Origin: Chara braunii
Lineage: Eukaryota > Streptophyta > Charophyceae > Charales > Characeae
Direction of reading: 5' to 3'
Assembly (NCBI GenBank): GCA_003427395.1
Contig: BFEA01000304.1
Location: 1,926,094 to 1,947,676, forward strand
Length of the DNA stretch: 21,583 nt
This document shows, piece after piece, positions 1 to 9,143 of this stretch; the stretch's first letter is position 1; each line of letters begins with the position of its first letter. A model generated the notes under the pieces. That model had not been told where the DNA came from. It saw nothing but the letters and a program-made list of their open reading frames with translations, and searched no databases. The translations under genes and the position numbers were made by a program.

Positions 1-20
1 TGTGTGTGTGTGTGTGTGTG
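1..20. repeat. (TG)n microsatellite
   Basis: Ten TG dinucleotides run from the window edge, so the tract may be longer outside. Two further GT-rich tracts lie at 2760-2853 and 4201-4273, so this simple repeat is characteristic of the first 4.3 kb. Confidence 0.95.
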
Positions 21-22
21 CT

Positions 23-325
23 ATGCCGTCGAGTAAAGAGAACGCCAAGCATCTACACCACGAGGACGACTCGGTCAGAGCTGCGTTCCCGCTAATGCCA
101 CGAGCGGTTTTCATCCACGGAGCAAGGGAGCGGACGGAGATCATAGCCGCCACTCGAGAAGATTTTGAGATGGATCCGTGGATGGGCGTCGTGCCATGGA
201 CTGATCGCCCTATTCATTATTGGTGTGAAGAGGATTGGGAGTCCGCAATGTCCTTATGTCCATGGGCGAACGAGTATCGCTTTGCTAGCATGTTGGAGTG
301 GGGAATGATGCATTCAAAGCAATGA
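23..325 (+). CDS. hypothetical small protein (100 aa)
   Basis: The frame runs from an ATG at 23 to a TGA ending at 325. I chose this start because everything upstream in the frame is the TG microsatellite, which would only add Val-Cys repeats. The product is hydrophilic at first, then rich in Trp (motifs MDPWMG, VPWTD, HYWCEEDW, CPWANEY). It has no signal peptide or membrane segment. I do not recognise the family. It could also be an exon or a decayed fragment, since the 1.1 kb that follows has no sustained frame. The residue composition looks protein-like, but the length alone does not prove coding. Confidence 0.3.
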   Translation: MPSSKENAKHLHHEDDSVRAAFPLMPRAVFIHGARERTEIIAATREDFEMDPWMGVVPWTDRPIHYWCEEDWESAMSLCPWANEYRFASMLEWGMMHSKQ

Positions 326-1467
326 AATCATTGGAGGCGGTTCACCGGGCACATTCTAACGCAACAATGAGAGCTGTTTGATGTAACATTCGAACATGAA
401 GTGCGCATCTGTCATCATCGATACACATGTTGCCACCTCATAATCTGATGGTTTTGTAGGGGCTATACGATGACAGACGTAGCTAACTTTCATTCATGTT
501 ATATTACCTATACAGCAACCGCAAGGTCGGATACTTCGACTATGAACGCGGAGGTCAATATGAGCCGTCATGTTGAGAAATAGGGAACACTCATACGCTA
601 CAATCAGCTCATTTCATTTCAGCACATGCAACGAATGACAGCGGTTGGGCTCCGCACGCTTGATGAGACCATGATATACCCCACTTTTGACTTATGGCCT
701 CCGCAAATGCAACGCAAGATGTCGAAGATGGCTAAAACATGCGACCCGTTGTCAAATTATTAGAGAACCGGGGCACAACGATGGAATAATATTTTCTACG
801 GAGGCGGTTGGATATTTGACAACGAAACACGAAACTGTGGTCAAATACTATGTATTGCGTTTGAAGCACGACATGGAATGACGTATTGTTGCACAAGGAT
901 CGATCGTCGCAAGCCTCATCAAAACGATGATGTAGATGATATGACATATGTCGTATCTCGGCACGCCCAACTGTTCTGTAGTATTGTTAGAGATGCCATG
1001 ATACAGTTCGTGCGAGATAGAACATTCGTCATTGGGACAATTGTCGTGAAGGTGCTTCAAACGTTCGATGATTAGGGAGCAACAAAAAACATCAAGAAAA
1101 CGAAGACAAAAACAATTATCGACGTGAAGCACTTATTTCGACGTATGAATGAGATTCGCCAACATGAGTCATGTAGGGTGATGAATTATGTTATACCAAA
1201 TGTGGAGCACGGTAGGCTGAAAGTATGTGAAGTAGGATTGGACAATGCTGACGCTGCTCGAAGTGCCATGACAAGGAAATGGTGCTGTGAAATTATGTGA
1301 AGTACGATTAGAAAAAAGTGACGTTACATAGTGTGCGAGAATGTGAATGTGGAGAATGTGTAAGGTAGCAATGGATTATTGACCGATCGAAGTGCCATGA
1401 CAAGGAAATAGTGGGGAATCAAGGAAATTGTCGCAACTGATCAATGACTTATCGACGCACATAGCCA
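326..1467. other. no supported gene; short dispersed duplications
   Basis: Only short frames occur here (for example 687-881 and 878-1075 on the plus strand), overlapping each other and without recognisable motifs. A 22 bp sequence beginning CGAAGTGCCATG is present exactly at 1259-1280 and 1388-1409. A looser pair, TATGTGAAGTA followed by GATTRGA, occurs near 1225 and 1293. These suggest an old local tandem duplication of about 70-130 bp. I see no RNA gene or mobile-element end. Confidence 0.5.
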
Positions 1468-1792
1468 TTATTCGTATGTAGGGATATGAAAACCTGTATT
1501 CATTTGTAGGAGACAACGATTACGGATAGGCAAGAGATGGTGGGAAAGAGACAATTGCGGATTGTGTTGGAGCATTGGGGGAAATGTCTTTTATTCAATT
1601 ACGGATTGACAACAATTACGGATTCTGGGAAAGAGACAATTGCGGATTGTCTTAGGGAAAAGGTCTTTTGTTTTTGGGGGAAAGGTTGTTTATTTGTATG
1701 TAGGGATATGAAACCTGTATTTATTTGTAGGAGACAACGATTACGGATAGGCAAGAGATGGTGGAAAAAAAACAATTGCTTATTGTGCTGGA
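1468..1792. repeat. imperfect direct duplication of about 100 bp (copies 1468-1571 and 1690-1792)
   Basis: Both copies run from TTATTYGTATGTAGGGATAT through GGAGACAACGATTACGGATA to the segment around ACAATTGC, with a few substitutions and one deletion; the offset is about 221 bp. Between them, 1605-1652 repeats pieces of the same unit (GACAACAATTACGGATT and GGGAAAGAGACAATTGCGGA), so the region is a degraded array. The plus-strand frame 1537-1803 simply runs through the repeats. Confidence 0.75.
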
Positions 1793-2759
1793 TATGTTTG
1801 TAGTGGTATGAGTGAAGAAATCATACAAAATGTGACGTACGTGCTTAAGTACAATGTCTGTGGTGAAAGTTTGCAGTTTGTCATCACCTATAATATATGT
1901 TGTGGTTGCAATAATTGAAGGACACGAGATACTTCATAAGATTATGGACAAAACAATAGGATAATCAATGGAGATGAGAAAAGGTAGTGAAATATTAAAG
2001 TATCATTCATATAAACAAAACATGCGAGAAATTATAAAAAGTAAAAAACATCTAATTTTGTTATACATACAATCATGTTTGTGGTCATGCAGAACGTGCA
2101 AGGTTGTAAAACAAGCGATAATTATTTTTGTAACCGGGGGATAGAAGAAGTGTTGCGGGACCAATGGTGACTGTTATCAATCAAGCGGTGCCAGAAGCAT
2201 TAAAAACAATCACGAACGGCGGAGCATTTTCATATGAATACATGTCGATGGTCAAATGTGAAGTGGAAGAAGCAAAATTACTAGTGGTTGTCATGAGATT
2301 CACAGAGGTTGATGTATATGACGTGCGAATTTATGAACGGCAAGGAACGGTGGCAAAGCAGCCAGACTACTGAGAGTGTTATAAGAGAGCTGTGGAAATT
2401 CATGAGGGTAAAAAAGCGGAATTGATGTGAGAAGGGAAACAACTTTTAAATTATTATGCATTCATCAAGGAGTTTAGTAGCATGCCTCAACCGCCAATTC
2501 CTCCGTGCATGTTAGATGGCTCAAAAAATGAATCACAATGGGTGCCAATTTTGAATGCTGTGAAGAGGATCTGCGGGTAATGGCAGTCGTAATCATGAAG
2601 TGAATTATATGCGCACACACATAAAAACATATTTAATAATTTAGGCATGTTGATTGAATAGACAGATATCAACATCCACAAAGTAGAGATGGATGTGACG
2701 AAGGATGCGAGATAAGATATACAACTACTGGATATTGACCATTGCAGCATGTGTAAGAA
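1793..2759. other. no supported gene
   Basis: This is AT-rich sequence. The only notable frame is 2164-2373 on the plus strand (69 aa). It has a plausible amino-acid mix but no recognisable motif, and no frame support either side. I do not annotate it as a gene. No tandem repeat, terminal inverted repeat or RNA structure stands out. Confidence 0.4.
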
Positions 2760-2853
2760 TGTGTGTATGTGTGTGTATGTGTGTGTGTGTGTGTTCGTAT
2801 GTGTGTGTTCATGTGCTTGCGTGTGTGTGTGTCTCTGTGTGTGTGTGTGTGTG
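2760..2853. repeat. GT-rich microsatellite
   Basis: This is an interrupted (GT)n tract with GTATGT, GTTCGT and GTCTCTGT interruptions. The same GTCTCTGT interruption occurs in the tract at 4201-4273. The minus-strand frame 2669-2962 reads through this tract as His-Thr repeats and is not a gene. Confidence 0.9.
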
Positions 2854-3094
2854 CATAAAATGACTCTTTAATAATCGTATGAATGCTTGTACGATTTTTT
2901 TCTTTTTTTCGTTTATTAAGCACGGTCAGTATAAAAAAACAAAAAAGTGACTGAATGTGCACAGTAGTGACAAAATATAAACATATGCTACATTATTTCC
3001 GTTTTGCAGGATGAATGTCGACCACAATGCCTCGCACGACAACGCATCATCAAATGCCACTTCATCATAAGGAAACAATTCAAATACACCGGCC

Positions 3095-3919
3095 TTGGAT
3101 CTCATAATATTCGACAAAAATATATGGAAAAATGATATCGTCAGCATAGACTCTCGCTATTTGCACCTTGTCGGAAATGTCGCGCCGGACGGTGAAATCC
3201 CCATGTATTGGGTCATGGGAGACAACGGCATAGAGATTCGTCGTGACGGCGACAAAGACTTCTGGTACTTGTACTCATTGGTGAAAGAAGCCGACGTAGA
3301 ACCCGACGGCGAGGATAGTACTGAAGACCCTGTTACACCAACGAAGATGATCGATGCGTGGAAAACATTGTGTGTCAAGCAGCAATGGTCACAGCAGAAC
3401 AGAAAACACGCCAAACAATGTGCTTGGTTTTGCATTGGGAAACCACACATACAATTTTCGATCTTTGTAGATTTTTATGGACGAATCCGGGTGTTGAATC
3501 GTAACACCACCGTTGTGACACTTTTCACAGCGGCCAAGGTGAATGATAAAAAAATAAACGCGTTGTTCATTGCTAGAGAGGAATTTCACAATGACACACT
3601 TACATCTCAAGAAGCATTCAATAACCCTACAATCGCCGAATCGCTTGGGCGTTTCAAAACTCGAATATCCCATGATCATGCTCTAAGAAAAGATCTCGAA
3701 ATGAGGATAGAATGCTTAGTGCACAGTCAGGTTCATTATCTGTTTGACAATTGTGAAGAGATATCATTGACCGTTGAACATCGGGATGACACGTTAGACG
3801 TTATTTTCGATAGAAAAAAGTACACACGTAGGGGGAAGGTAGCAGTGACATTTGCTACTGGTTGGAGCAGAGACGTGTACGACTGTCCTTACTGTGGCAA
3901 CGAACACATTCGTCTTTAG
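3095..3919 (+). CDS. unidentified protein with C-terminal CPYC knuckle (about 274 aa, 5' end uncertain)
   Basis: This is the best non-transposon reading frame of the window, with balanced composition and no internal stop. The first codon of the open stretch is TTG at 3095 and the first in-frame ATG is at 3203. Upstream the frame is also open from an ATG at 3011 (Asn/Ser-rich) but is cut by one TAA at 3068-3070. A splice-acceptor-like TTTTGCAG ends at 3009. Visible features are an acidic linker near residues 70-85 (PDGEDSTEDP), a Cys pair in KQCAWFCIGK near residues 108-114, and a C-terminal CPYCGN motif ending just before the TAG. The two Cys pairs could bind one zinc ion, which is inference. 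I do not recognise the family. The last 60 bp are repeated twice downstream. It may be a last exon, a gene with a mutated start region, or part of an old mobile element. Confidence 0.55.
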   Translation: MDLIIFDKNIWKNDIVSIDSRYLHLVGNVAPDGEIPMYWVMGDNGIEIRRDGDKDFWYLYSLVKEADVEPDGEDSTEDPVTPTKMIDAWKTLCVKQQWSQQNRKHAKQCAWFCIGKPHIQFSIFVDFYGRIRVLNRNTTVVTLFTAAKVNDKKINALFIAREEFHNDTLTSQEAFNNPTIAESLGRFKTRISHDHALRKDLEMRIECLVHSQVHYLFDNCEEISLTVEHRDDTLDVIFDRKKYTRRGKVAVTFATGWSRDVYDCPYCGNEHIRL

Positions 3920-4190
3920 CATAGTTTAGAGAGAAAAGTTTTGTACCCCGTGAACTATGTCGTAGATGCATGTGTTTAGCAAAGTTTGGAGAGAAAAGTT
4001 TTGTACCCCATGAACTGGTTGGAGAAGAGACGTGTACGATTGTCCTTACTCTGGCAACGGATACATTCATCTTTAGTAAAGTCTGGAGAGAAAAGTTTTG
4101 TGCCCCATGAACTGGTTGGAGCAGAAACGTGTACGACTGTCCTTGATGTGGCAACGGACACATTCATCTTATACATAGATGCATGTGTTT
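3857..4190 (+). repeat. triplicated 3' end of the 3095-3919 frame and its 3' flank
   Basis: The coding end beginning ACTGGTTGGAG occurs at 3857, 4014 and 4111. The downstream segment GAGAGAAAAGTTTTGT also occurs three times, near 3930, 3988 and 4086. TAGATGCATGTGTTT occurs near 3963 and 4176. Only the first copy keeps the knuckle: copy 2 reads CPYS (second Cys lost) and copy 3 has TGA inside the motif. Copies 2 and 3 are therefore untranslated relics, probably from unequal exchange or slippage at the gene's 3' end. An AATAAA lies just beyond, at about 4193. Confidence 0.8.
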
Positions 4191-4200
4191 GTAAATAAAA

Positions 4201-4273
4201 GTGTGTGTGTGTGTGTATGTGTCTCTGTACGTTGAAGTGTGTACGTGTGTGTATATATGTTATGCGTGTGTGC
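4201..4273. repeat. GT-rich microsatellite
   Basis: An interrupted (GT)n tract directly follows the AATAAA-containing end of the triplicated gene tail. It carries the same GTCTCTGT interruption as the tract at 2760-2853. Confidence 0.9.
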
Positions 4274-4971
4274 AACATGCACAGTGTCACGACTACGATA
4301 CAAAAATGTATACTGATACCAAAAAGGGATTGTACAATACTCGAAAACACACCAATCAACTGAATAAATTTGTTTGGTACAAAACGAAGCTACTCGTTAG
4401 AGGACGAATCAATGACAATTCAGTCGTAGCCAGAAGTAAAACACACAAGTAACACACTAAACATGAAATGAAAAGTGCAAACTAGCAAAGTATGTTACAC
4501 TGCACATTACAATAGAATAATGAATGCACAAAATACACAAGTTAGAAAGAAAAAACAGAGAAATAATTAATAAAATGAGCTACTTTCGCACACAACATAG
4601 AGAAAACTACACAAAGGTCAAAAAAACAAAGCATGAAGTGCCGCATACACGTGAAGTGGATATGTGCACGGAAAAAAAAAAGCAAAAAAACATCAAATAA
4701 TAACAACAAATACATGACACAAAAATGATGGACACAAGCAAAGTTGCGAAAAAGTAACTAATTTTGAAGGTAAACTAATGGCCGAGTCAAAAAAAAAGAG
4801 CAAACTGAAGATAATCAAACAAAACTGACATAAAATTTGCATATGTGCAGCATAGTACCATAGGATCATATATGTTAAATTTATTAAAAAAAAGGTTTGT
4901 TTTCGAAAAAAAATAAGGACTTCGATTACGCGATTTTAGAAAAAGATATCAGTTTTAACGAAATGTCAGTT
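4274..4971. other. A-rich intergenic sequence
   Basis: The plus strand is strongly A-rich with many A runs of 5-9, especially 4440-4920. I see no gene, RNA or repeat boundary until the start of element A at 4972. Confidence 0.6.
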
Positions 4972-6395
4972 GATGGTGAGAGTACTTACCTTGGTGGTTT
5001 GGCCTGCATATGACTGAGTGCGACTACTACTTAGTTTGAGTTTCAGTTTGATCGGTAGTTGCTTTAGATGCTCGCCACGTGCTAGAGTCATAGGAGTTAG
5101 TTTCGATTCCTGTATTTTCTGAGCTAAGTTTTTTTTTACTTAGGTCAATTTCTGCATTTTCTGGGATCTTTTATTATGCTTGGTCTTGTATAAATCTTGG
5201 TAATTCACTTTTTCTACAAGAAGCGCTGCGGAAATTTCTACAAAACCAAGGAGTTAGTCAGATTTTGTCTTTTCAAAGTTCAGTTTGTCTGACTTTTATA
5301 TATGACTTAGAAAAAAAAACTGGAGAGTCTCCTTTTGTAAAGGGAGTGCTGCCAAAAGTTTTGCTAATTCAGGGAGTTAGATAAAATTGGACCTTGAGAA
5401 ATCAAAGTCATTGTAAATTCTGAACTTAGCTTTATATAAATTTTGGAAAGCTACCTTCTCTACGGGAAGCGCCGCCGAAATTTCTGCAAATTCAGGGAGG
5501 TAGACAAAATTTGACTTTGGAAGGTTGAAGATTATTTCTATTTTCATATTTAGGCTGGTATAAATTCTGTGAATGCACTTTTTCTTCGAAAAACATTGCC
5601 GAAATTTTTTTACTTTAGAAAAAATAGATTATATTTCGACAGGTGACGATTTTGGTAATCCACTCTGTATAGGGGAGATTTTGCCATGGGTCTACCTTTC
5701 TTTGGGTACTGAGTTACAGATAGACCTAGGTTTGGCTATCAAGAGAGTCTTGAGTGAGAACGTGTCATAGGGATTTGATCTCCATACATTGACGATTTAG
5801 CCTTGACATTGACCTGTCGTATGATACATGTCTTCTTTGGACATTCGATCTGGCATTTGGACTAGCCTCAGTTTGATCCTATGAAGATCATTTTTTATTA
5901 TCACTGACAACAGGTCAGTTGGTTGATCGCCGACTTGTCGGCTCACGACACAACTTTGTTATCACCTGTACCTCGACTTGATTGCTTTAGCCCTGAGATT
6001 TGGTATGTTTCTTTGAGGGTTTTAACCGGACTGCTTATAATGGTCATTACAAAGAATTGTGAGATTTATGATTGGGGCTTGTATTATGATTGGGGCTTGA
6101 GTGTGAGACGTGGGGTGAGTTACAGGGAACAGTAAGGTTGACCACATTGGTGTATGGCAATGTGGCTATTGTGGGTGTCTGTGTTTTATGCAGGTTAATA
6201 TTTGGAGCTTGGTATATGAGTCGTACTTTGGAGGCAGTGAGAATGACAACCATGTGTCGCACGATCTGCATACCTGATGGGTTTTGTTTCCCTTTCTTTT
6301 TTTCTATCTCAAGTTCTGATTTGATATATGAGTGTTGGGTGTTTACTTATTTATTGATTGATTTTGCTTATGAATTTTTATAGTTGGACGTTGTA
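4972..6395 (+). repeat. element A, copy 1
   Basis: From GATGGTGAGAGTACTTACC at 4972 this segment matches 13916-15545 in the same orientation, with many substitutions and small indels throughout. Shared landmarks are GCTCGCCACGTGCTAGAG, GGAGTTAGTTTCGATTCCTG, GTTTGATCCTA followed by AGGATCAT or AGATCATT, ATCACTGAYAACAGGT, AAATGGTCATT-like sequence, and a final GTYGGACGTTG. I see no coding region. The start GGTGAGAGTACTTACC is an imperfect palindrome. The two copies could be very old long terminal repeats of one element, or a dispersed non-coding transposon. I cannot see TG...CA ends or a target-site duplication. Confidence 0.75.
5175..5640 (+). repeat. degenerate tandem array of about 120 bp units inside element A copy 1 (4 units)
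   Basis: Each unit contains a variant of AAGCGCTGCCGAAATTTCTA (near 5220, 5344, 5466 and 5590). Most units also carry GGAGTTAG after this box and a TATAAAT-like box about 30 bp before it (TATAAAT near 5188, 5435 and 5558; the second unit has TTATATATG instead). The element A copy at 13916 has five such units. Confidence 0.75.
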
Positions 6396-6525
6396 GTCCG
6401 TGATAGCCGTCAAAGTCAAACCCCTTGACTTCTTTCCAAACCCTAAATGACAGAGCTGGTCTCCAGGGCGATAAGAGACGATTGCCACCACTTGTATGAA
6501 CTTGTGTACCACCCACTCTTCGCAG
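6396..6525. other. spacer between element A and element B
   Basis: This short segment does not clearly match its counterpart at 15546-15738. I see no gene or repeat in it. Confidence 0.4.
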
Positions 6526-6882
6526 GGTGCAGAAGAGGGTGTGGTTTTCAATCGCACTTGGCGGTTGTCCAGCATCAAGAGATCATTCTCTCAAGGCGCG
6601 TGTCAGCCAACACTTGAGTGTCGAATGCGACCCTCGAGATTAACGAGGACCGCATAATTTTGGGAACTACATAGTACGCCATCATTGCGACTGCTTGCGT
6701 AGGCATGCATTGCGAATCGATATGAGCTAGCCCTGCGTCCGCACAATTTTATATTAAGTCTCGCGCGCGACACCTATCCGATTTTTGCATCGGAGAGTTA
6801 TGGGATGGCTACTAAGGGACTAGGAGTGTTGTCGCGTTGTTTGTCCTGTGTTGTTTGTATATGTGCGTCTATGTGTGCGCGT
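6526..6882 (+). repeat. element B copy 1, left arm
   Basis: This arm is homologous in the same orientation to 15739-16053, from the CACTTGAGTGTC motif onward, and inverted to 7284-7649. It contains a TATA-like box near 6748-6760, and GGATGGCTACTAAGGGACTA shortly before the core. Confidence 0.75.
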
Positions 6883-7283
6883 TGTCGAGCGCATCGGTCC
6901 CGCACGGGGACCCTCCCGGCCACGTCACGCAGGATTTTACAGGACTTGTCGTGAAGAGCGTTTGCCGCTCCGACCGAGTGCGCCAGCCGTACCTCTCGCG
7001 AGCCCCTACAACAGGACAAGGTCACGCGAGGCACCGCTTACCTCCACCTGCGGGAGTTGTCACCATCCCTTGGATGGGCATATCCCCGCCGAGCTACTGA
7101 ACCACATGCGAAGGTTTTTCGTATGCAATTGCAGAGGTGGCCTAGTCGAGGGTGTTTCTCGTTCGCTGTAGCATAGGGGGTACGCGAGGTTGGACGCCCC
7201 AAAATCAAACCCGCACGCGAATCGACGCACTGGGGGGCTGAGGTCCCAAACGCGACTCGACGTCGGTCGACTAGGACGCATCA
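6883..7283 (+). repeat. element B core unit (single copy)
   Basis: This GC-rich unit runs from TGTCGAGCGCATCGGTCC to GGTCGACTAGGACGCATC. It is the reverse complement of each of the tandem units at 16054-16492 and 16493-16925. Shared blocks include GGGAGTTGTCACC, CGCAGAGGTGG, TAGGGGGTACGCG and GTCGGTCGACTAGGACGC. The frames inside it (for example 6837-7100) are short and not conserved between copies. Confidence 0.8.
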
Positions 7284-7649
7284 CACACACAACGCGTTAC
7301 ACCACAACACTCACATCCACAAACATACGACACAACAACACAACAACACTCCTAGTCCCTTCAGTATCTGACCCATAACTTTTCGAAGCGAGAGTTAGAT
7401 AGGCATCGCGCGTAAGACTTCAGTATAAAATTGCGCGGACGTAAGGCCTTCTCATATCAACTAGCCATGCGAGCATACGCAAGCAATCACAACGATGGGG
7501 TACTACGTGGTACCTAGTCGGGCGATCCTCGATAATCTTGAGGGCCATGTTCGACACTCAAGTGTCGGCTGATAAGCGCTTTGAGGGGTTTATCTCTCGA
7601 CGCTAGACAACCGCCAAGTACGGTTGAAGACCACACCCTCTTCTGCACC
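7284..7649 (-). repeat. element B copy 1, right arm
   Basis: This is the inverted partner of 6526-6882. On the plus strand it shows CAACACTCCTAGTCCCTTCAG, CAGTATAAAATTGCGCGG, GACACTCAAGTGTC (7553-7566) and CACACCCTCTTCTGCACC at the outer end. Confidence 0.75.
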
Positions 7650-8042
7650 TGAGTTCTCACCCCGCCATCCTCGTTTCCTCCCCTGTTTTCTTCCCTCTCT
7701 CCTCTCCTCTTGCTTTCCCTCCGCTCTTCAGCTCGCTAGTATGCAATAGCTTTAGTGCCTTCGACAATTTTATATAAAGACTGGGCGGAGTCAAACTGCC
7801 TCATGCCGTTCGAATGCTCTTACTAAGGAGAAAAACTGGGTAGATGCCCACCCATGCGGCACCTGGCCAGCCTCCTCGGCATCGTTCCAATTCTAACGGA
7901 TGTCCCGAAGGACTACACTCTGTATTGGCCCCGAGAGACTGCCGTTGAGATGTCCGGGCCCAGGCAGTTCAGAAGTACTCGGTTCTGCTCATCAATCAAG
8001 CTCTACCATGGGGATTCGAACTCGGGTCTGTATTTCAACAGT
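7650..8042. other. pyrimidine tract and TATA-like box; no supported gene
   Basis: Positions 7653-7730 are almost wholly C and T on the plus strand. A TATA-like TTATATAAAG lies at about 7770-7779. The plus-strand frames 7854-8135 and 7900-8178 overlap in different phases and show no motif, so I leave them out. Confidence 0.4.
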
Positions 8043-8119
8043 CCCTGGGTTCACAGGGCTAGGTTCTTGGATTACGGCCGGTCCCGAAGACCGGTGCCGG
8101 GTCTCGTCCCAAGTGGGAC
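8043..8119 (+). other. cluster of three hairpins before an AATAAA-rich tail
   Basis: Three perfect short inverted repeats follow one another: CCCTG/CAGGG (8043-8058, 6 nt loop), CCGGTC/GACCGG (8078-8094, 5 nt loop) and GTCCCA/TGGGAC (8106-8119, 2 nt loop). They are followed by an A-rich stretch (8120-8160) with several AATAAA words. This resembles a structured 3' end of a transcript or retroposon. The minus strand at 8010-8021 has GAGTTCGAATCC, which fits a pol III B box, but I found no good A box. Confidence 0.45.
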
Positions 8120-8426
8120 TAGAAATAAAGAATAAAATAAAAATAAAAATATTAATAAAATTTAGAAATAGGAATTAGAAAAACGGATAGGGGCGGAGAA
8201 CCGTTGATACTTGGTCCTCGGCCCTGCTTCGCCGGCCCGCGGTCGGATCCTCCAACAAAACTAAGGGGGATAGTCCTATGGGACCCTCAACCCCTCAGTT
8301 TGCTCCGTAGCGCTTCTCCGCTCCTCCCATGCTGGCTGCTGACTTCAATCTCGAGATCCGTAGGTTGAAAGTCTAGTGTTGTAACCAATAGGGCTAAGCC
8401 CAAGCCTAGTTGTAGCAGGTGCAACT

Positions 8427-8440
8427 CTCTATATAAAGAG
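8427..8440 (+). promoter_or_regulatory. TATA-like box in element C left arm
   Basis: CTCTATATAAAGAG is itself nearly palindromic. The matching position in the right arm, near 9554, reads AGTATAAATG. Promoter activity is only inferred from the base sequence. Confidence 0.3.
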
Positions 8441-9036
8441 TAACCGCCTGCCTGGGCCTGAAAAAAATGCACCGAGGCTGCTTCTTGGTCCCCGCATTGT
8501 CGCATCCAACCGTCGATGCTTCCCCACGCTGCCTCTTTCTCTGAAAGGCCGCCCTTCTACCGTCTCCACCCCGGAACAACTCTGCCCTCACTTTAGTTCG
8601 CGCCATCCTTACTTGGCTTTGGCGGCGGCTTCTACTACTGATGGCACACGGTCAACCTAGCGCCTGCCTAACTTCACACGGTGTGGCCTCGAAACGTCGG
8701 TCTTTAGTTAGTCAGGCGACATCCTTCTCTAGTCTCAGCCTTACCTGGTCAACTTTACGCTGCCTGTAACTGCGCCCGTGTGTGCAAGGTTGCGACTTTA
8801 TTCAAGATTCTAACCTATCACTTACTTGCTCTACCGGCGTCTCATAGTTTACATTGATCATCTGTTCGGTCAAGCTAACGCGTGCCCACAAAGTGCACGC
8901 TCACACACTCTCTAATCAATTCAAAGGCGCGTGTCACTCCCAATCCCTGAAAATCGGTTATGGCCGCACAACAATTAGGCACGCTCCCTGATGTCGTCAA
9001 GGAACGTACCTCTTGTAAGCTGCAAAAATGTGCCCA

Positions 9037-9143
9037 AATACCCTTGTAAGGGTATTCGGGCCGACATCGTGTTTCAATTTCTATGTTCTTAGAGTGGTGT
9101 ACGCGTGGTGCGTTGTCGGTGCGAATACCCTTACAAGGGTATC
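9037..9143. repeat. paired short palindromes at the centre of element C
   Basis: AATACCCTT-GT-AAGGGTATT (9037-9056) is a perfect 9 bp hairpin. Its counterpart at 9124-9142, AATACCCTT-AC-AAGGGTAT, is its reverse complement. Both are followed, on their own strand, by TTCG then RCCGACA. They are the innermost matching part of the two arms. Confidence 0.85.

Larger units (their letters stand above)
6526..7649. mobile_element. element B, copy 1: fold-back element with long inverted arms
   Basis: The left arm starting GGTGCAGAAGAGGGTGTGG (6526) is the reverse complement of the right arm ending at 7649. Agreement continues across about 350 bp per arm, including CACTTGAGTGTC (6611 and 7555), a TATA-like TTTTATATTAAG or its inverted partner, GGGACTAGGAGTGTTGT, and ACGCGTTGT-type sequence near the core. 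The core at 6883-7283 is unique between the arms but recurs twice at 16054-16925. There is no coding frame of any length, so this would be a non-autonomous element of the Foldback or long-TIR type; that class assignment is inference. I did not find a convincing target-site duplication at the ends. Confidence 0.75.

Noticed and set aside
2164-2373. Similarity of INQAV.EAL in the frame at 2164 to a stretch near 12080
   Set aside because: The match covers only about 12 residues with no extension either side, so chance is the better explanation.
2669-2962. His-Thr repeat protein on the minus strand
   Set aside because: It is only the translation of the GT microsatellite.
4201-4452. Cys-Val-rich plus-strand frame
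   Set aside because: It starts inside the GT microsatellite and shows no protein-like sequence after it.
5175-5640. Hammerhead-type ribozyme in the 120 bp units
   Set aside because: CGAAA occurs in each unit, but no CTGANGA core or matching stems could be found on either strand.
8005-8030. tRNA gene or retrotransposon primer-binding site (GATTCGAACTC on plus, GAGTTCGAATCC on minus)
   Set aside because: The supposed T-arm stem does not pair on either strand, there is no acceptor stem or convincing A box, and no LTR end is visible next to the TGG.
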